A stretch of DNA of 36,874 nucleotides, taken from the NCBI GenBank assembly GCA_944331815.1, contig CALVIQ010000066.1, forward strand, positions 1-36,874, given 5' to 3'. The DNA comes from an uncultured Bacilli bacterium (lineage in GTDB: Bacteria > Bacillota_I > Bacilli_A > RF39 > UBA660). Under the pieces are notes generated by a model. The model searched no databases and was not told where the DNA came from. It saw only the letters and a program-made list of their open reading frames with translations. This document shows, piece by piece, positions 24,386-33,869 of this stretch. The translations under genes were made by a program, and so were the position numbers. The stretch's first letter is position 1, and every line of letters starts with the position of its first letter.

Positions 24386-25714
24386 ATGTATAATAATAAA
24401 AAAATGTTTATATTAGGTATGGCAAGATCTGGTTATGAAGTAGCTAAAGTGTTAGCTAATCATAATTGTGATATTATAATTACCGATATGAAAGAACAAG
24501 ATAATGAAAAAGTAAAAGAATTAAAAACAATGGGGATTGATTTAATAATAACTGATAAACCTGAAGAATTACTAGATGATAGTTTTTCTTATGTTGTTAA
24601 AAATCCTGGTATAAAATTGGATCACAAGGTATGTTTGAAAGCAAAAGAATTAAATATTCCGGTTATTAATGAATTAGAAGTTGCTTATCATTATTTACCA
24701 AAAAATACTAAAATAATTGCAATAACAGGAAGTAATGGTAAAACTACGACAACAACTTTGACTTATGAAATATTAAAACAAGCTAATTTACCAGTTCATT
24801 TAGGCGGTAATATAGGATTTCCTATGTGTTCTTTATTAAATGAATTAAAAGAAAATGAAATAATTGTAATTGAGTTATCAGCTCAACAATTACATGATTT
24901 TGATGATTTTAAAACAGATATTGGTATTTTAACTAATTTAACTCCAGTTCATTTAGATCATTTTAAAACATATGAAAATTATAAAAGATGTAAGAAAAAA
25001 ATATTTAATCATCATACAAATTTAGATTTAGCTATTTTAAATGGCGGAAATCAAGATGTTGTTGATTTAACTAATGATATTAAATCTAAAAAAGTTTATT
25101 TTTCTTCTTCTAATGATTGTGATATATGCATTAAAAATGATGCAATTTATTATAATGAAGAAATTATTAAATTAAGTGATATTAAATTAAAAGGTAATCA
25201 TAACTATGAAAATATTATGTGTGCAATTGTAGTTGCAAAACAATTTAATATTTCTAATGAAGTTATAAAAGAAGTATTAACTAATTTTACTGGTGTAGAA
25301 CATAGATTAGAATTTGTAAAAGAGTTAAATAAAAGACAATTTTATAATGATTCAAAAGCAACTAATGTAACTTCTACAATTATTGCTTTAGATTCATTCA
25401 ATAGTTCTACTATTTTATTATTAGGTGGATTAGATAGGGGACATTCTTTTGATGAATTATTACCACATATGAAAAATGTAAGATTTGTTGTATGTTATGG
25501 AGAAACAAAAGATAGAATACTAGATTTTTGTAATAAGAATAATATATTATGTTATAAAAAGGATACATTAAAAGAAGCTACAATTTTTGCTTATGATAAT
25601 TCAAAAGAAGATGATGTTATATTGTTAAGTCCAGCTTGTGCATCTTGGGATCAATATGAAAAATTTGAAGATAGAGGAGATGACTTTAAATGGGTAATTA
25701 ATAATTTGAGGTGA
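24386..25714 (+). CDS. murD: UDP-N-acetylmuramoylalanine-D-glutamate ligase
   Basis: Adds D-glutamate to UDP-MurNAc-L-Ala in the cytoplasm (peptidoglycan precursor pathway). N-terminal Rossmann-like part (MFILGMARSGYEVAKVL), ATP loop ITGSNGKTTTTT, LTPVHLDHFKT with the conserved His region, EHRLEFV, FYNDSKATN and a C-terminal LLLGGLDRG block are all typical of MurD. About 442 residues. I start at the ATG at 24386 because AGGTGA at 24375-24380 is well spaced for it; an in-frame GTG at 24377 falls inside that site. First gene of a tightly packed run through eno. Confidence 0.95.
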   Translation: MYNNKKMFILGMARSGYEVAKVLANHNCDIIITDMKEQDNEKVKELKTMGIDLIITDKPEELLDDSFSYVVKNPGIKLDHKVCLKAKELNIPVINELEVAYHYLPKNTKIIAITGSNGKTTTTTLTYEILKQANLPVHLGGNIGFPMCSLLNELKENEIIVIELSAQQLHDFDDFKTDIGILTNLTPVHLDHFKTYENYKRCKKKIFNHHTNLDLAILNGGNQDVVDLTNDIKSKKVYFSSSNDCDICIKNDAIYYNEEIIKLSDIKLKGNHNYENIMCAIVVAKQFNISNEVIKEVLTNFTGVEHRLEFVKELNKRQFYNDSKATNVTSTIIALDSFNSSTILLLGGLDRGHSFDELLPHMKNVRFVVCYGETKDRILDFCNKNNILCYKKDTLKEATIFAYDNSKEDDVILLSPACASWDQYEKFEDRGDDFKWVINNLR

Positions 25715-25717
25715 TTT

Positions 25718-26011
25718 ATGGAAGTATTTTATGTTTATTGGCATAGTTATAATAACAAACATAAAAAAGTAATTGGATTTTTAATTCATGATAAATTGTG
25801 GTATTTTAAATATAATAATAATATAAAAGAAGTTATCGATTTAGGATTTAGACCTTTTCCTGATATGAGTGATATTAATAAAATTTATAGAAGTAAAAAT
25901 TTATTTTTAACTTTTAAAAATAGATATAGTGATATTGAGCTCATGAAAAATGAAAATGGTGAGTTAATAACTGATAAAATTATGATAAAACATATTAAAG
26001 AGAGAGTATGA
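25718..26011 (+). CDS. HipA N-terminal-domain-like protein (HipS-like half)
   Basis: 97 residues. The beta-strand pattern VYWHSYNNKHKKVIGFLIHD, then WYFKYN, LGFRPFPDM, IYRSKNLFLTFKNRY, follows the N-terminal subdomain of HipA kinases, where the corresponding blocks read GxL.....FxY, PFP and YxSxxLFxxFxNR. It begins 3 bases after murD with AGGTGA upstream and is followed 4 bases later by a HipA-like kinase core. In HipBST systems a separate HipS of this kind neutralises the kinase. No HipB-like DNA-binding gene is adjacent. Family call by pattern, not search. Confidence 0.55.
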   Translation: MEVFYVYWHSYNNKHKKVIGFLIHDKLWYFKYNNNIKEVIDLGFRPFPDMSDINKIYRSKNLFLTFKNRYSDIELMKNENGELITDKIMIKHIKERV

Positions 26012-26015
26012 TTAT

Positions 26016-26803
26016 ATGGGACGAATTGATGTTTCAAAATTAGAATTTTTAAAAATTGAAATAAGAGGAAAAGCAGTTTTTGAAAAATTTTGGGTTATTG
26101 ATAATGGCGTTAAAAAATTAGTTAAAGTAAGTGAAAATAATGATCAAGATATCATGGAATATTTAACTAGTATTATTTTAAAAAAATTAAATATTTCATG
26201 TGTTAATGTGGAATTAGGAATTGATAATTTATCTGGTAAAAATTGTTGCTTAGTTACTAGTTTTTTGAATGATGAAGCTGATGTTTCTTATGATATTTAC
26301 GACTGGACAGTAGTGAGAGATAAAGATGAAAATAAAGAGTTGGATATGTGTTTTAAACAAGTATTTGATAAATATGCTAATCTTCATATGATATCTAATT
26401 TTGAGCAAATAAAAAAAGATTATTTAAGAATATTATTTGGTAAATGTATAACTGATAATCTTGATGCTAAATTAGAAAATATTGGATTAATATTTAATGA
26501 AAAAACTAAACAATATAGACTACCACCTTCTTACGATAATGGTTTATCATTTAGTAGTTTTAAATCAATTGGATCACCACACTGTTGTGTTGGAAATCAA
26601 TATTTTAAAATATCTAATATTATTAATTATATAACTGATAACTATTTTGAATGTGTAGAAGATATTATAAATAATTTAAAAAATTTGCCAGAAGAGATGG
26701 AATTAGAACTGGCTAAATTAGAAATTAATTTAGATAAAAAATTATATATTATAAATTACATAAGAAGTATATATGAGTATATAAAAATAAGAAAGGAAAC
26801 AAA

Positions 26804-26813
<10 letters not shown>
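26016..26813 (+). CDS. HipA/CtkA-like Ser/Thr kinase core
   Basis: 265 residues. Kinase layout: GKAVFEKFWVIDNGVKKLVK (probable ATP-binding strands, Lys37), acidic helix around Glu48, then the catalytic block TDNLDAKLENIG with Asp150 and Asn155 at the same spacing as HipA DRHxxN, and Asp174 in PPSYDNGLSF as the metal-binding Asp. The usual His of the DRH motif is Lys here. HipA-type kinases phosphorylate targets such as aminoacyl-tRNA synthetases and slow growth. With the preceding gene it looks like a HipA split in two. The Shine-Dalgarno is weak, so coupling to that gene is likely. Toxin activity is inference; a housekeeping kinase role is possible. Confidence 0.6.
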
Positions 26814-28503
<1,690 letters not shown>

Positions 28504-28547
28504 ATATTAGGAAAGTGCTTTGCAAAATTTTAAACAAGCTCATTGAC

Positions 28548-29880
28548 AAACATATGTTTAATTGATAAAATTAATTCACGGTGGTGATAAAATGAAAATA
28601 TATAAAAATTATAAATTTAGGTTATATCCTAGTAAAGAACAACAAGAATTAATAAATAAAACTTTAGGATGCACTAGATTTATTTATAATACAATGTTGT
28701 ATGAAAAAGAAAAATTATATAAAGAAAACAAAATAACTAAAACAAAAAAAGATTGTATAAAAGAATTACCACTTTTAAAACAAACATATCCATGGTTAAT
28801 GGAAGTAGATAGTATGGCACTAACAACTACTATATTTGATTTAGAAAATGCATTTAAAAATTTTTATAGAACAAAAAATTATCCAAAATATAAAGATAAA
28901 TACAGCAAAAATAGTTACCGAACAAACTATATAAAAAACTTCTATAAAAATAGAATATATGAAAATATTAAATTAGATATGACAAATAAAACAATCACCT
29001 TACCAAAATTAAAGAATATGAAAATAAGAGAATATCGAAAAACAAAAGAAATAAAAGGAAGAATAATAAACGCAACAATAAGCAAAGAAATAAATAGATA
29101 CTATGTATCAGTATTATATGAAGAAGATTTAGAAAAGAAAAATATAATACCAAAAACAATAGTTGGAATAGACTTAGGAGTAAAAGATTTAGTAATAACA
29201 AGTTTTGGTGAAAAATACGAAAACAAAAAATATATAACAAAATATGAAAACAAAATAAAAAACTTACAAAAATGGTTAAGTAAAAAAATAAAAGGTAGCA
29301 AAAATTATTATAAAATAAAAAACAAAATAAAAGAAACATATAAGAAATTAAAAAATGCGCGAAAATACATAATACATAAAATAACAAAAGAAATAGTAAA
29401 TAGTAACGACTTAATAATAACTGAAACCCTACAAACAAAAAAATTGATTGAAAAAAAAGAAATGTCCAAATATATTTCTGATGCAAGTTTAAGTGAAATA
29501 ATAAGACAATTAGAATACAAAAGTAAATGGCAAAATAAACATTTTTATCAAATAAATACATATTACCCAAGTAGCCAAATATGTAGTCATTGTAATAATA
29601 AAAATAATGAAGTAAAAGATTTAAACAAAAGAAAATGGACATGTTCAAAATGCAACAATGAAAATGATCGAGATATCAATGCAGCAATAAATATAATGTG
29701 GGAAGGGTTAATAAATAATACTAAGTTGTTTATATAGAACAAACATCAAAAAAATTTCACTGCAAAAAAGATAAAATAAAACTAAGTACGGTAGCGACTA
29801 TCGGAAATTAGTCTCTGGAGGAAAAAGCAAAAGACACCTAAGAAGGAGAAATATCTAATCGTGAGATTAGATGCAGTCAA
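28548..29880 (+). mobile_element. TnpB-only IS200/IS605-type element
   Basis: Proposed left end directly after TTGAC (28543-28547), followed by the palindrome AACATATGTT at 28549-28558. Proposed right end at ...GCAGTCAA (29880), directly after an 8-bp hairpin ATCTAATC-GTGA-GATTAGAT (29853-29872). Elements of this group have subterminal hairpins instead of inverted repeats, insert 3' of a short TTxAx-type target and often end in TCAA. Only tnpB is present, with no tnpA (Y1 transposase), so movement would need a transposase supplied from elsewhere. The ends are my reading of these landmarks. Confidence 0.5.
28592..29737 (+). CDS. tnpB: RNA-guided nuclease TnpB
   Basis: 381 residues from the ATG at 28592 (GGTGGTGATAAA upstream; the in-frame upstream start is rejected). 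N-terminal helix-turn-helix block YKFRLYPSKEQQELINKTLG; RuvC catalytic residues Asp194 (VGIDLGVKDL), Glu278 (ITETLQ) and Asp361 (DRDINAAINI); zinc finger CSHC...CSKC between the last two. All motifs are complete, so the nuclease is probably active. TnpB cuts DNA at sites specified by a guide in the RNA made from the right end of its element. Lys/Asn-rich like the rest of the window, so not clearly a recent arrival. Confidence 0.93.
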   Translation: MKIYKNYKFRLYPSKEQQELINKTLGCTRFIYNTMLYEKEKLYKENKITKTKKDCIKELPLLKQTYPWLMEVDSMALTTTIFDLENAFKNFYRTKNYPKYKDKYSKNSYRTNYIKNFYKNRIYENIKLDMTNKTITLPKLKNMKIREYRKTKEIKGRIINATISKEINRYYVSVLYEEDLEKKNIIPKTIVGIDLGVKDLVITSFGEKYENKKYITKYENKIKNLQKWLSKKIKGSKNYYKIKNKIKETYKKLKNARKYIIHKITKEIVNSNDLIITETLQTKKLIEKKEMSKYISDASLSEIIRQLEYKSKWQNKHFYQINTYYPSSQICSHCNNKNNEVKDLNKRKWTCSKCNNENDRDINAAINIMWEGLINNTKLFI

Positions 29881-29900
29881 ATTTATTTGACTTTTGTTCT
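29738..29900 (+). ncRNA. Candidate omega (reRNA) scaffold plus guide of TnpB
   Basis: Between the tnpB stop and the next insertion sequence there is no gene but clear hairpin potential: ACTAA (29781-29785) with TTAGT (29808-29812) enclosing GGTAG (29790-29794) with CTATC (29798-29802), and ATCTAATC/GATTAGAT (29853-29872). In known systems the guide RNA runs through the 3' end of tnpB and the right end, then about 16-20 bases into the flank. That guide here would be 29881 to about 29900. Extent and 5' end are not determined. Confidence 0.45.
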
Positions 29901-29921
29901 TGTATGGCAATCGCTTAAAAA
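29900..29921 (+). repeat. Left terminal inverted repeat of the ISAs1-like element
   Basis: Starts TTGTATGGCAATCGCTTAAA and is the exact reverse complement of 31118-31139. Confidence 0.88.
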
Positions 29922-29975
29922 ATTAAAATAAATAGTGTATAATTAAATCAAGATAAAAAGTGAGTTGGTTTAATT

Positions 29976-31103
29976 ATGAATTTATTTAAGAAATTTGAAG
30001 TATTAGAAGATCCAAGAGATGTAAGAGGAAAAAAATATAAATTAATAGATATATTGATAATGACAATATATGGGCTATTATGTGGATTAAAAGATTATGT
30101 AAATATTGCTGATTTTATGAAATTGAAAGAAGATTATTTTAAAGAATTATTAGGTTTAGAAAATGGTACGCCGTCACATGATTGTTTATCAGATCTTTTT
30201 GCATCAATTGATTCAGAAAAATTTATGCAAATATTTATTGAATGGACAAAAGAAATTTTACAAGAGAAGACAGGTAAAAAAATAAGTATAGATGGTAAAG
30301 CAATAAAAAGTGCTACAGATAAAATTAATAATGGAAATATACCATATATTGTATCTGCATTTATAGGAGAAATTGGTTTATCAATAGGCCAAATTAAAGT
30401 AAATGATAAATCAAATGAAATAACTGCAATTCCTGATTTGTTAGATTTATTGGATATTAAGGATGCAATAATTACTATAGATGCTATTGGAACACAAGAG
30501 AATATTATAAATAAAATTGTAAATAAAAAAGGACATTATGTTTTACCTGTAAAAGATAATCAAAAAGAATTAAGAAAACAAATTAAAAGTCAATTTGATA
30601 GTTATAATAATTTATATGGCAATAATGAAATCAAATACAAAAAAACAATAGAAAAAAATCATGGAAGAATAGAAGAAAGAGAATATTTTTTATGCTACAA
30701 CGTATCTAAAATTGAAGATAAAGAAAAATGGAAAACGGTTAGAGCGGTTGCTTATACTAAAGTTACAAGAACATATAATGATGAATCAATATTAACTGAA
30801 AATTATTATATAATAGATTATCATATAAGTATAGAAAAACTAATTGAAACAATACGAGATCATTGGAATATAGAATGTGGATTACATTGGAAATTAGATG
30901 TAATTTTGGATGAAGATCACTCAAGAAATAGAATGAAAAATTCAATAAATAATCTTTCAATAATGCGAAAAATAGTATTTAATTTAGCTAGTTTAGATAA
31001 TAGATTTGGTAAAGTTCCACTACAAAGAAAAATTACAAGATATATGTTAGATTTTAAAAACATAGAAAAATTGATATTTGATGTAATTCCAAATATCAAT
31101 TAA
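29976..31103 (+). CDS. ISAs1-family DDE transposase
   Basis: 375 residues, about full length for the family. N-terminal DDE_Tnp_1-associated part (FEVLEDPRDVRGKKYKLIDI), then the RNase H-fold core: Asp106 in ISIDGKAIK, Asp169 in TIDAIGTQ, Glu300 in HWNIECGLHW, followed by LDVILDEDHSRNR. All three catalytic acids are present and there is no frameshift, so the element may be active. Start codon is weakly preceded by GTGAG; TATAAT at 29938-29943 is a possible -10. Confidence 0.93.
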   Translation: MNLFKKFEVLEDPRDVRGKKYKLIDILIMTIYGLLCGLKDYVNIADFMKLKEDYFKELLGLENGTPSHDCLSDLFASIDSEKFMQIFIEWTKEILQEKTGKKISIDGKAIKSATDKINNGNIPYIVSAFIGEIGLSIGQIKVNDKSNEITAIPDLLDLLDIKDAIITIDAIGTQENIINKIVNKKGHYVLPVKDNQKELRKQIKSQFDSYNNLYGNNEIKYKKTIEKNHGRIEEREYFLCYNVSKIEDKEKWKTVRAVAYTKVTRTYNDESILTENYYIIDYHISIEKLIETIRDHWNIECGLHWKLDVILDEDHSRNRMKNSINNLSIMRKIVFNLASLDNRFGKVPLQRKITRYMLDFKNIEKLIFDVIPNIN

Positions 31104-31117
31104 TATTACATAATTAA

Positions 31118-31139
31118 TTTTTAAGCGATTGCCATACAA
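31118..31139 (-). repeat. Right terminal inverted repeat of the ISAs1-like element
   Basis: Ends ...GCGATTGCCATACAA and pairs base for base with 29900-29921. Confidence 0.88.
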
Positions 31140-31141
31140 AT

Positions 31142-32344
31142 TTATAATTTTTTTGATTGATTTTTGTTATTTTTCATACTTGCTTTAGTTATTATTTTAT
31201 TACCATATTTTTCTTTTAAATTATCTATAACACTATCTATTTTAGAATCAACATTATTTTCCGATTCAAACAAAGATACTTGATAATTTATATTATTAAC
31301 TAATTTATCTAATCTAACACCAATTAATCTAATTCTTTCATCATTCCACATTTCAATTAATACTTCTTTAGCTATTTTATATATTTCATTAGTAACATTA
31401 GTTGCATTATCCAATTTTCTTTGATGAGATTTTCTTTTAAAATAATTATCTTTCAAAACAACACATATTACAGTTGCATATTTATTTTGTTTTCTTAATC
31501 TTATACTTACTGACTCACATAAATTTAATAAATAAGGATATAAATCTTCTTTTTTAATAACATCTTTATCTAAAGTAATTTCGTTACTTATTCCTTTTGG
31601 TACATAAGTATTACTATCAACAACACTATTATCAATTCCTCTAGCTTGGTTAATTAAAAAATTAGTTTGGTTCTTAAAATAAGCATATAATTTTTCATAT
31701 GAAAAATTAGCTAAATCACCTATTGTATTTATACCTAAATTAATTAATTTTTCACTCGTTTTTTTACCTATCATAAATAAATCATTTATTGGTAATGGGT
31801 ACATTTTATTTTCTATTTCATAGTTATATAAAGTATGAATTTTATTAGGTTTACTAAAGTCACTTGCCATTTTAGCACACAATTTATTGTTTGCTATACC
31901 TATATTTACTGTAAATCCTAATGTATCATATATTTCTTTTTGAATTTTCTTAGCAAATTCAAATTGATCTCCATATAATTTTTTTACTTTACCATAATCT
32001 AAATAGCATTCATCTATACTAGCTATTTCAATATCTGGTGTATATTTACTTAATAAATTAAATAATTTATTACTCATTTCGCTATAAAATTTATAATTAG
32101 GTGGATATACTTTCAAAACACTACATTTCTTTTTTGCTTCATATAGATTCATTGATGTATAAATTCCTAATTTTTTACAAGAATTTGATTTAGCTAATAC
32201 AATTCCTTTTCTAGCTTTAGGGTCTCCACCAATTACAGCATAAGAATTTCTAATATCATAATTATAACCATTATTTAATAATTCAATTGCTGTCCAAGAT
32301 AAAAAAGCATTATTAACATCAATATGAAATATAATTTTTTCCAT
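31142..32344 (-). CDS. dinB: Y-family DNA polymerase IV (DinB-like)
   Basis: 400 residues. Low-fidelity translesion polymerase. Palm motifs: HIDVNNAFLSW with Asp9, SIDECYLDYG with the Asp-Glu pair, KLCAKMASDFSKP, then the thumb helix-hairpin-helix MIGKKTSEKLINLGINTIGD and the little-finger domain. QVSLF near residue 358 is a sliding-clamp-binding motif. The C-terminal YGNKIITKASM matches the family end, so the neighbouring insertion sequence has not visibly truncated the protein, though the last lysine-rich residues are unconserved. Shine-Dalgarno AGGTGG. Confidence 0.93.
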   Translation of the reverse strand: MEKIIFHIDVNNAFLSWTAIELLNNGYNYDIRNSYAVIGGDPKARKGIVLAKSNSCKKLGIYTSMNLYEAKKKCSVLKVYPPNYKFYSEMSNKLFNLLSKYTPDIEIASIDECYLDYGKVKKLYGDQFEFAKKIQKEIYDTLGFTVNIGIANNKLCAKMASDFSKPNKIHTLYNYEIENKMYPLPINDLFMIGKKTSEKLINLGINTIGDLANFSYEKLYAYFKNQTNFLINQARGIDNSVVDSNTYVPKGISNEITLDKDVIKKEDLYPYLLNLCESVSIRLRKQNKYATVICVVLKDNYFKRKSHQRKLDNATNVTNEIYKIAKEVLIEMWNDERIRLIGVRLDKLVNNINYQVSLFESENNVDSKIDSVIDNLKEKYGNKIITKASMKNNKNQSKKL

Positions 32345-32350
32345 AATACC

Positions 32351-32384
32351 ACCTATAAAAATTTTAACATTTATTCTTATAGGT
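32351..32384. promoter_or_regulatory. Inverted repeat across the dinB promoter (possible operator)
   Basis: ACCTATAA (32351-32358) and TTATAGGT (32377-32384) form a perfect 8-bp inverted repeat with 18 bases between, centred on the -10 element. The left copy also forms part of the ribosome binding site. It could bind a dimeric repressor; it does not match the LexA box. Confidence 0.4.
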
Positions 32385-32389
32385 GTAAA
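32361..32389 (-). promoter_or_regulatory. Promoter for dinB
   Basis: On the minus strand TTTACA (32384-32389), 17 bases, TAAAAT (32361-32366), with TG upstream of the -10 (TGTTAAAAT). Confidence 0.65.
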
Positions 32390-32474
32390 TAAAAATTATA
32401 ATCATTTATTATAGTTATTAGTATATTCAGTTTTTATATTATGTCATAGTATATTACTGAAAGGAGAATTAAAT

Positions 32475-33119
32475 ATGGATAACAATTTAAATGAATACAA
32501 TTCCAATTGTGATAATGATTGTCTTTGTCAAGTAATAAAATGTTTAATTGATATTTGTGAAACTGGGTCTACTGGTCCAACTGGGCCTACTGGGCCAACC
32601 GGACCTACTGGACCATGTGGTTGTACAGGATGTACCGGACCTCAAGGAGCTACTGGTGCTACTGGGCCTACCGGACCTACAGGTTCATCATTCCAAAGTT
32701 ATGCTATGGTACACGATTTATCAAATTCAACAGTTCCTAAACAAAATCCAATCTTATTTCAAAATACTAATTTATCAAATAAAATATCATATAACCCTAT
32801 AACTGGTGATTTTTCAATACCAGAAAAAGGAATTTATATAATTCATTGGTGGGTTAATGTTAGAAATAAAGGAAAAGACTGTGAAGATAAAGCATTAAGT
32901 ATAGAATTTAGAAAATTCTGGCCAAATGTTGAATTAATTGCTCACTCATCAACACATAACAAAGTATCATGTTGTCAAACTGGAACAATCAATGGAAATG
33001 CTATTTTTGAAGCAACTGCTGGTGGAAGTTATAGATTAGTTAATGCTTCAGATGTAGATTTTGATTTAGTACCAAATGATTTATATTCTGGATGTGTTTC
33101 TATAACTAGAATAAATTAA
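32475..33119 (+). CDS. Collagen-like protein with C-terminal jelly-roll (BclA/C1q-like) domain
   Basis: 214 residues. A short N-terminus with five cysteines (residues 12-28) leads into 13 Gly-X-Y triplets (31-69, mostly GPT, with GPC, GCT, GCT in the middle), then a compact beta domain (about 73-214) with strands like [20 protein letters not shown] and ending [12 protein letters not shown]. This matches bacterial collagen-like surface proteins such as BclA of exosporia, which trimerise through the C-terminal head. No signal peptide is visible, which fits coat-type assembly or an unconventional route. Strong GAAAGGAGA Shine-Dalgarno. The cell-surface location is inference. Confidence 0.85.
   Translation: MDNNLNEYNSNCDNDCLCQVIKCLIDICETGSTGPTGPTGPTGPTGPCGCTGCTGPQGATGATGPTGPTGSSFQSYAMVHDLSNSTVPKQNPILFQNTNLSNKISYNPITGDFSIPEKGIYIIHWWVNVRNKGKDCEDKALSIEFRKFWPNVELIAHSSTHNKVSCCQTGTINGNAIFEATAGGSYRLVNASDVDFDLVPNDLYSGCVSITRIN
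32565..32690 (+). repeat. Collagen-type 9-bp repeat region
   Basis: Encodes 13 Gly-X-Y triplets plus a final GSS (residues 31-72) with repeated units like ACTGGGCCTACTGGGCCA. Locally much richer in G and C than its surroundings. Such tracts vary in copy number by slippage. Confidence 0.9.
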
Positions 33120-33146
33120 AAAAATATGGAGAAATCCATATTTTTT
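33119..33146. terminator. Shared terminator of the collagen-like gene and gmk
   Basis: Perfect 12-bp stem (33119-33130 with 33135-33146) closed by a GAAA loop. It starts just after or within the collagen-gene stop and overlaps the gmk stop codon (33145-33147). Confidence 0.85.
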
Positions 33147-33819
33147 AGTTTATATTTAATGGCTCATTATCTAGTTCTTTATCAACTAACATTTCATGCA
33201 TATACTCTTCTTCAGTATTTAAAAACACTTCTTCTATTCTATCTACTCTACATTTTTCTGCCCTAATTATTGATAATATTTTTTCAGTTGCTTCTTCTAT
33301 TTCATCATTAATTACAACATAATTATATTTTGTAACTTCGTTTATTTCATTATATGCAATTTTAAATCTTTCTAATATTTTTTCTTTACTATCCGTTCCT
33401 CTTCCTACTAATCTTTTTTTCAATTCTTTTAAAGAAGGAGGCATTATAAACACAAATAATGCTTCTGGGATTAATTTTTTTATTTGCATTGCACCTTGTA
33501 TTTCTATTTCCAATATAACATCTTGACCTTTATCCAAATGTTCTTGTATAAAATTTTTAGGAGTTCCATAATAATTATCCGCATATAGTGCATATTCTAA
33601 AAAATAATTTTCCTTTATTTTTTCTTCAAATTGTTCTTTTGTATAAAAATAATATGTTTGTCCTTCTTTGTCATTAGATCGCATTGGCCTACTTGTAGCA
33701 GAAATTGATAACCACAAATTATTATTCTTTTCTAACATTTTATTTATAATTGTTCCTTTTCCTGCGCCAGAAGGTGCTGAAATAACTATTAATAATCCTT
33801 GTTGTTTAGCTTTTATCAT
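33145..33819 (-). CDS. gmk: Guanylate kinase
   Basis: 224 residues. Phosphorylates GMP/dGMP to GDP/dGDP. P-loop SAPSGAGKGT near 14-23; the GMP-binding block SATSRPMRSNDKEGQTYYF; lid region and ALFVFIMPPSLKELKKRL follow the family. The last 20 residues (EEEYMHEMLVDKELDNEPLN) are an unconserved acidic tail. Strong AAGGAGA. A weak extended -10 (TGATAAAAT) lies in the 50-base gap behind the GH13 gene. Confidence 0.95.
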   Translation of the reverse strand: MIKAKQQGLLIVISAPSGAGKGTIINKMLEKNNNLWLSISATSRPMRSNDKEGQTYYFYTKEQFEEKIKENYFLEYALYADNYYGTPKNFIQEHLDKGQDVILEIEIQGAMQIKKLIPEALFVFIMPPSLKELKKRLVGRGTDSKEKILERFKIAYNEINEVTKYNYVVINDEIEEATEKILSIIRAEKCRVDRIEEVFLNTEEEYMHEMLVDKELDNEPLNIN

Positions 33820-33869
33820 ATTTTCTCCTTTTTTTATTAATATTTTATCATAAGAAAAGAAAAAGTGAA

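Larger units (their letters stand above)
29900..31139 (+). mobile_element. ISAs1-family insertion sequence
   Basis: 1240 bp bounded by 22-bp perfect terminal inverted repeats and holding one intact DDE transposase gene. The left end is 19 bp from the TnpB element; the right end is 2 bases before the dinB stop codon (31142-31144, read on the minus strand). I could find no convincing 8-10-bp target duplication: flanks read ACTTTTGTTC on the left and ATTTATAATT on the right. Confidence 0.85.

Noticed and set aside
29101..29648. Long minus-strand frames rich in Leu/Phe opposite tnpB
   Set aside because: They lie antisense to a complete TnpB gene and are the Phe/Leu-rich mirror of its Lys/Asn/Glu codons; no ribosome binding site or family pattern.
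29878..31145. CAAATTTAT on both sides of the ISAs1-like element as a target duplication
   Set aside because: The left copy is about 13 bases outside the inverted repeat and the right copy overlaps it, so they are not in equivalent positions.
31142..31180. Truncation of DinB by the adjacent insertion sequence
   Set aside because: The conserved family end (YGNKIITKAS) is present before the stop; only an unconserved lysine-rich tail follows.
32421..32453. Sporulation sigma (E/K-like) promoter before the collagen-like gene
   Set aside because: GTATATT and CATAGTATA are present but the spacing (17) is off and both are likely by chance in such A/T-rich DNA.
32565..32690. CRISPR-like or satellite repeat
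   Set aside because: The 9-bp period encodes Gly-X-Y triplets in frame; there are no spacers.
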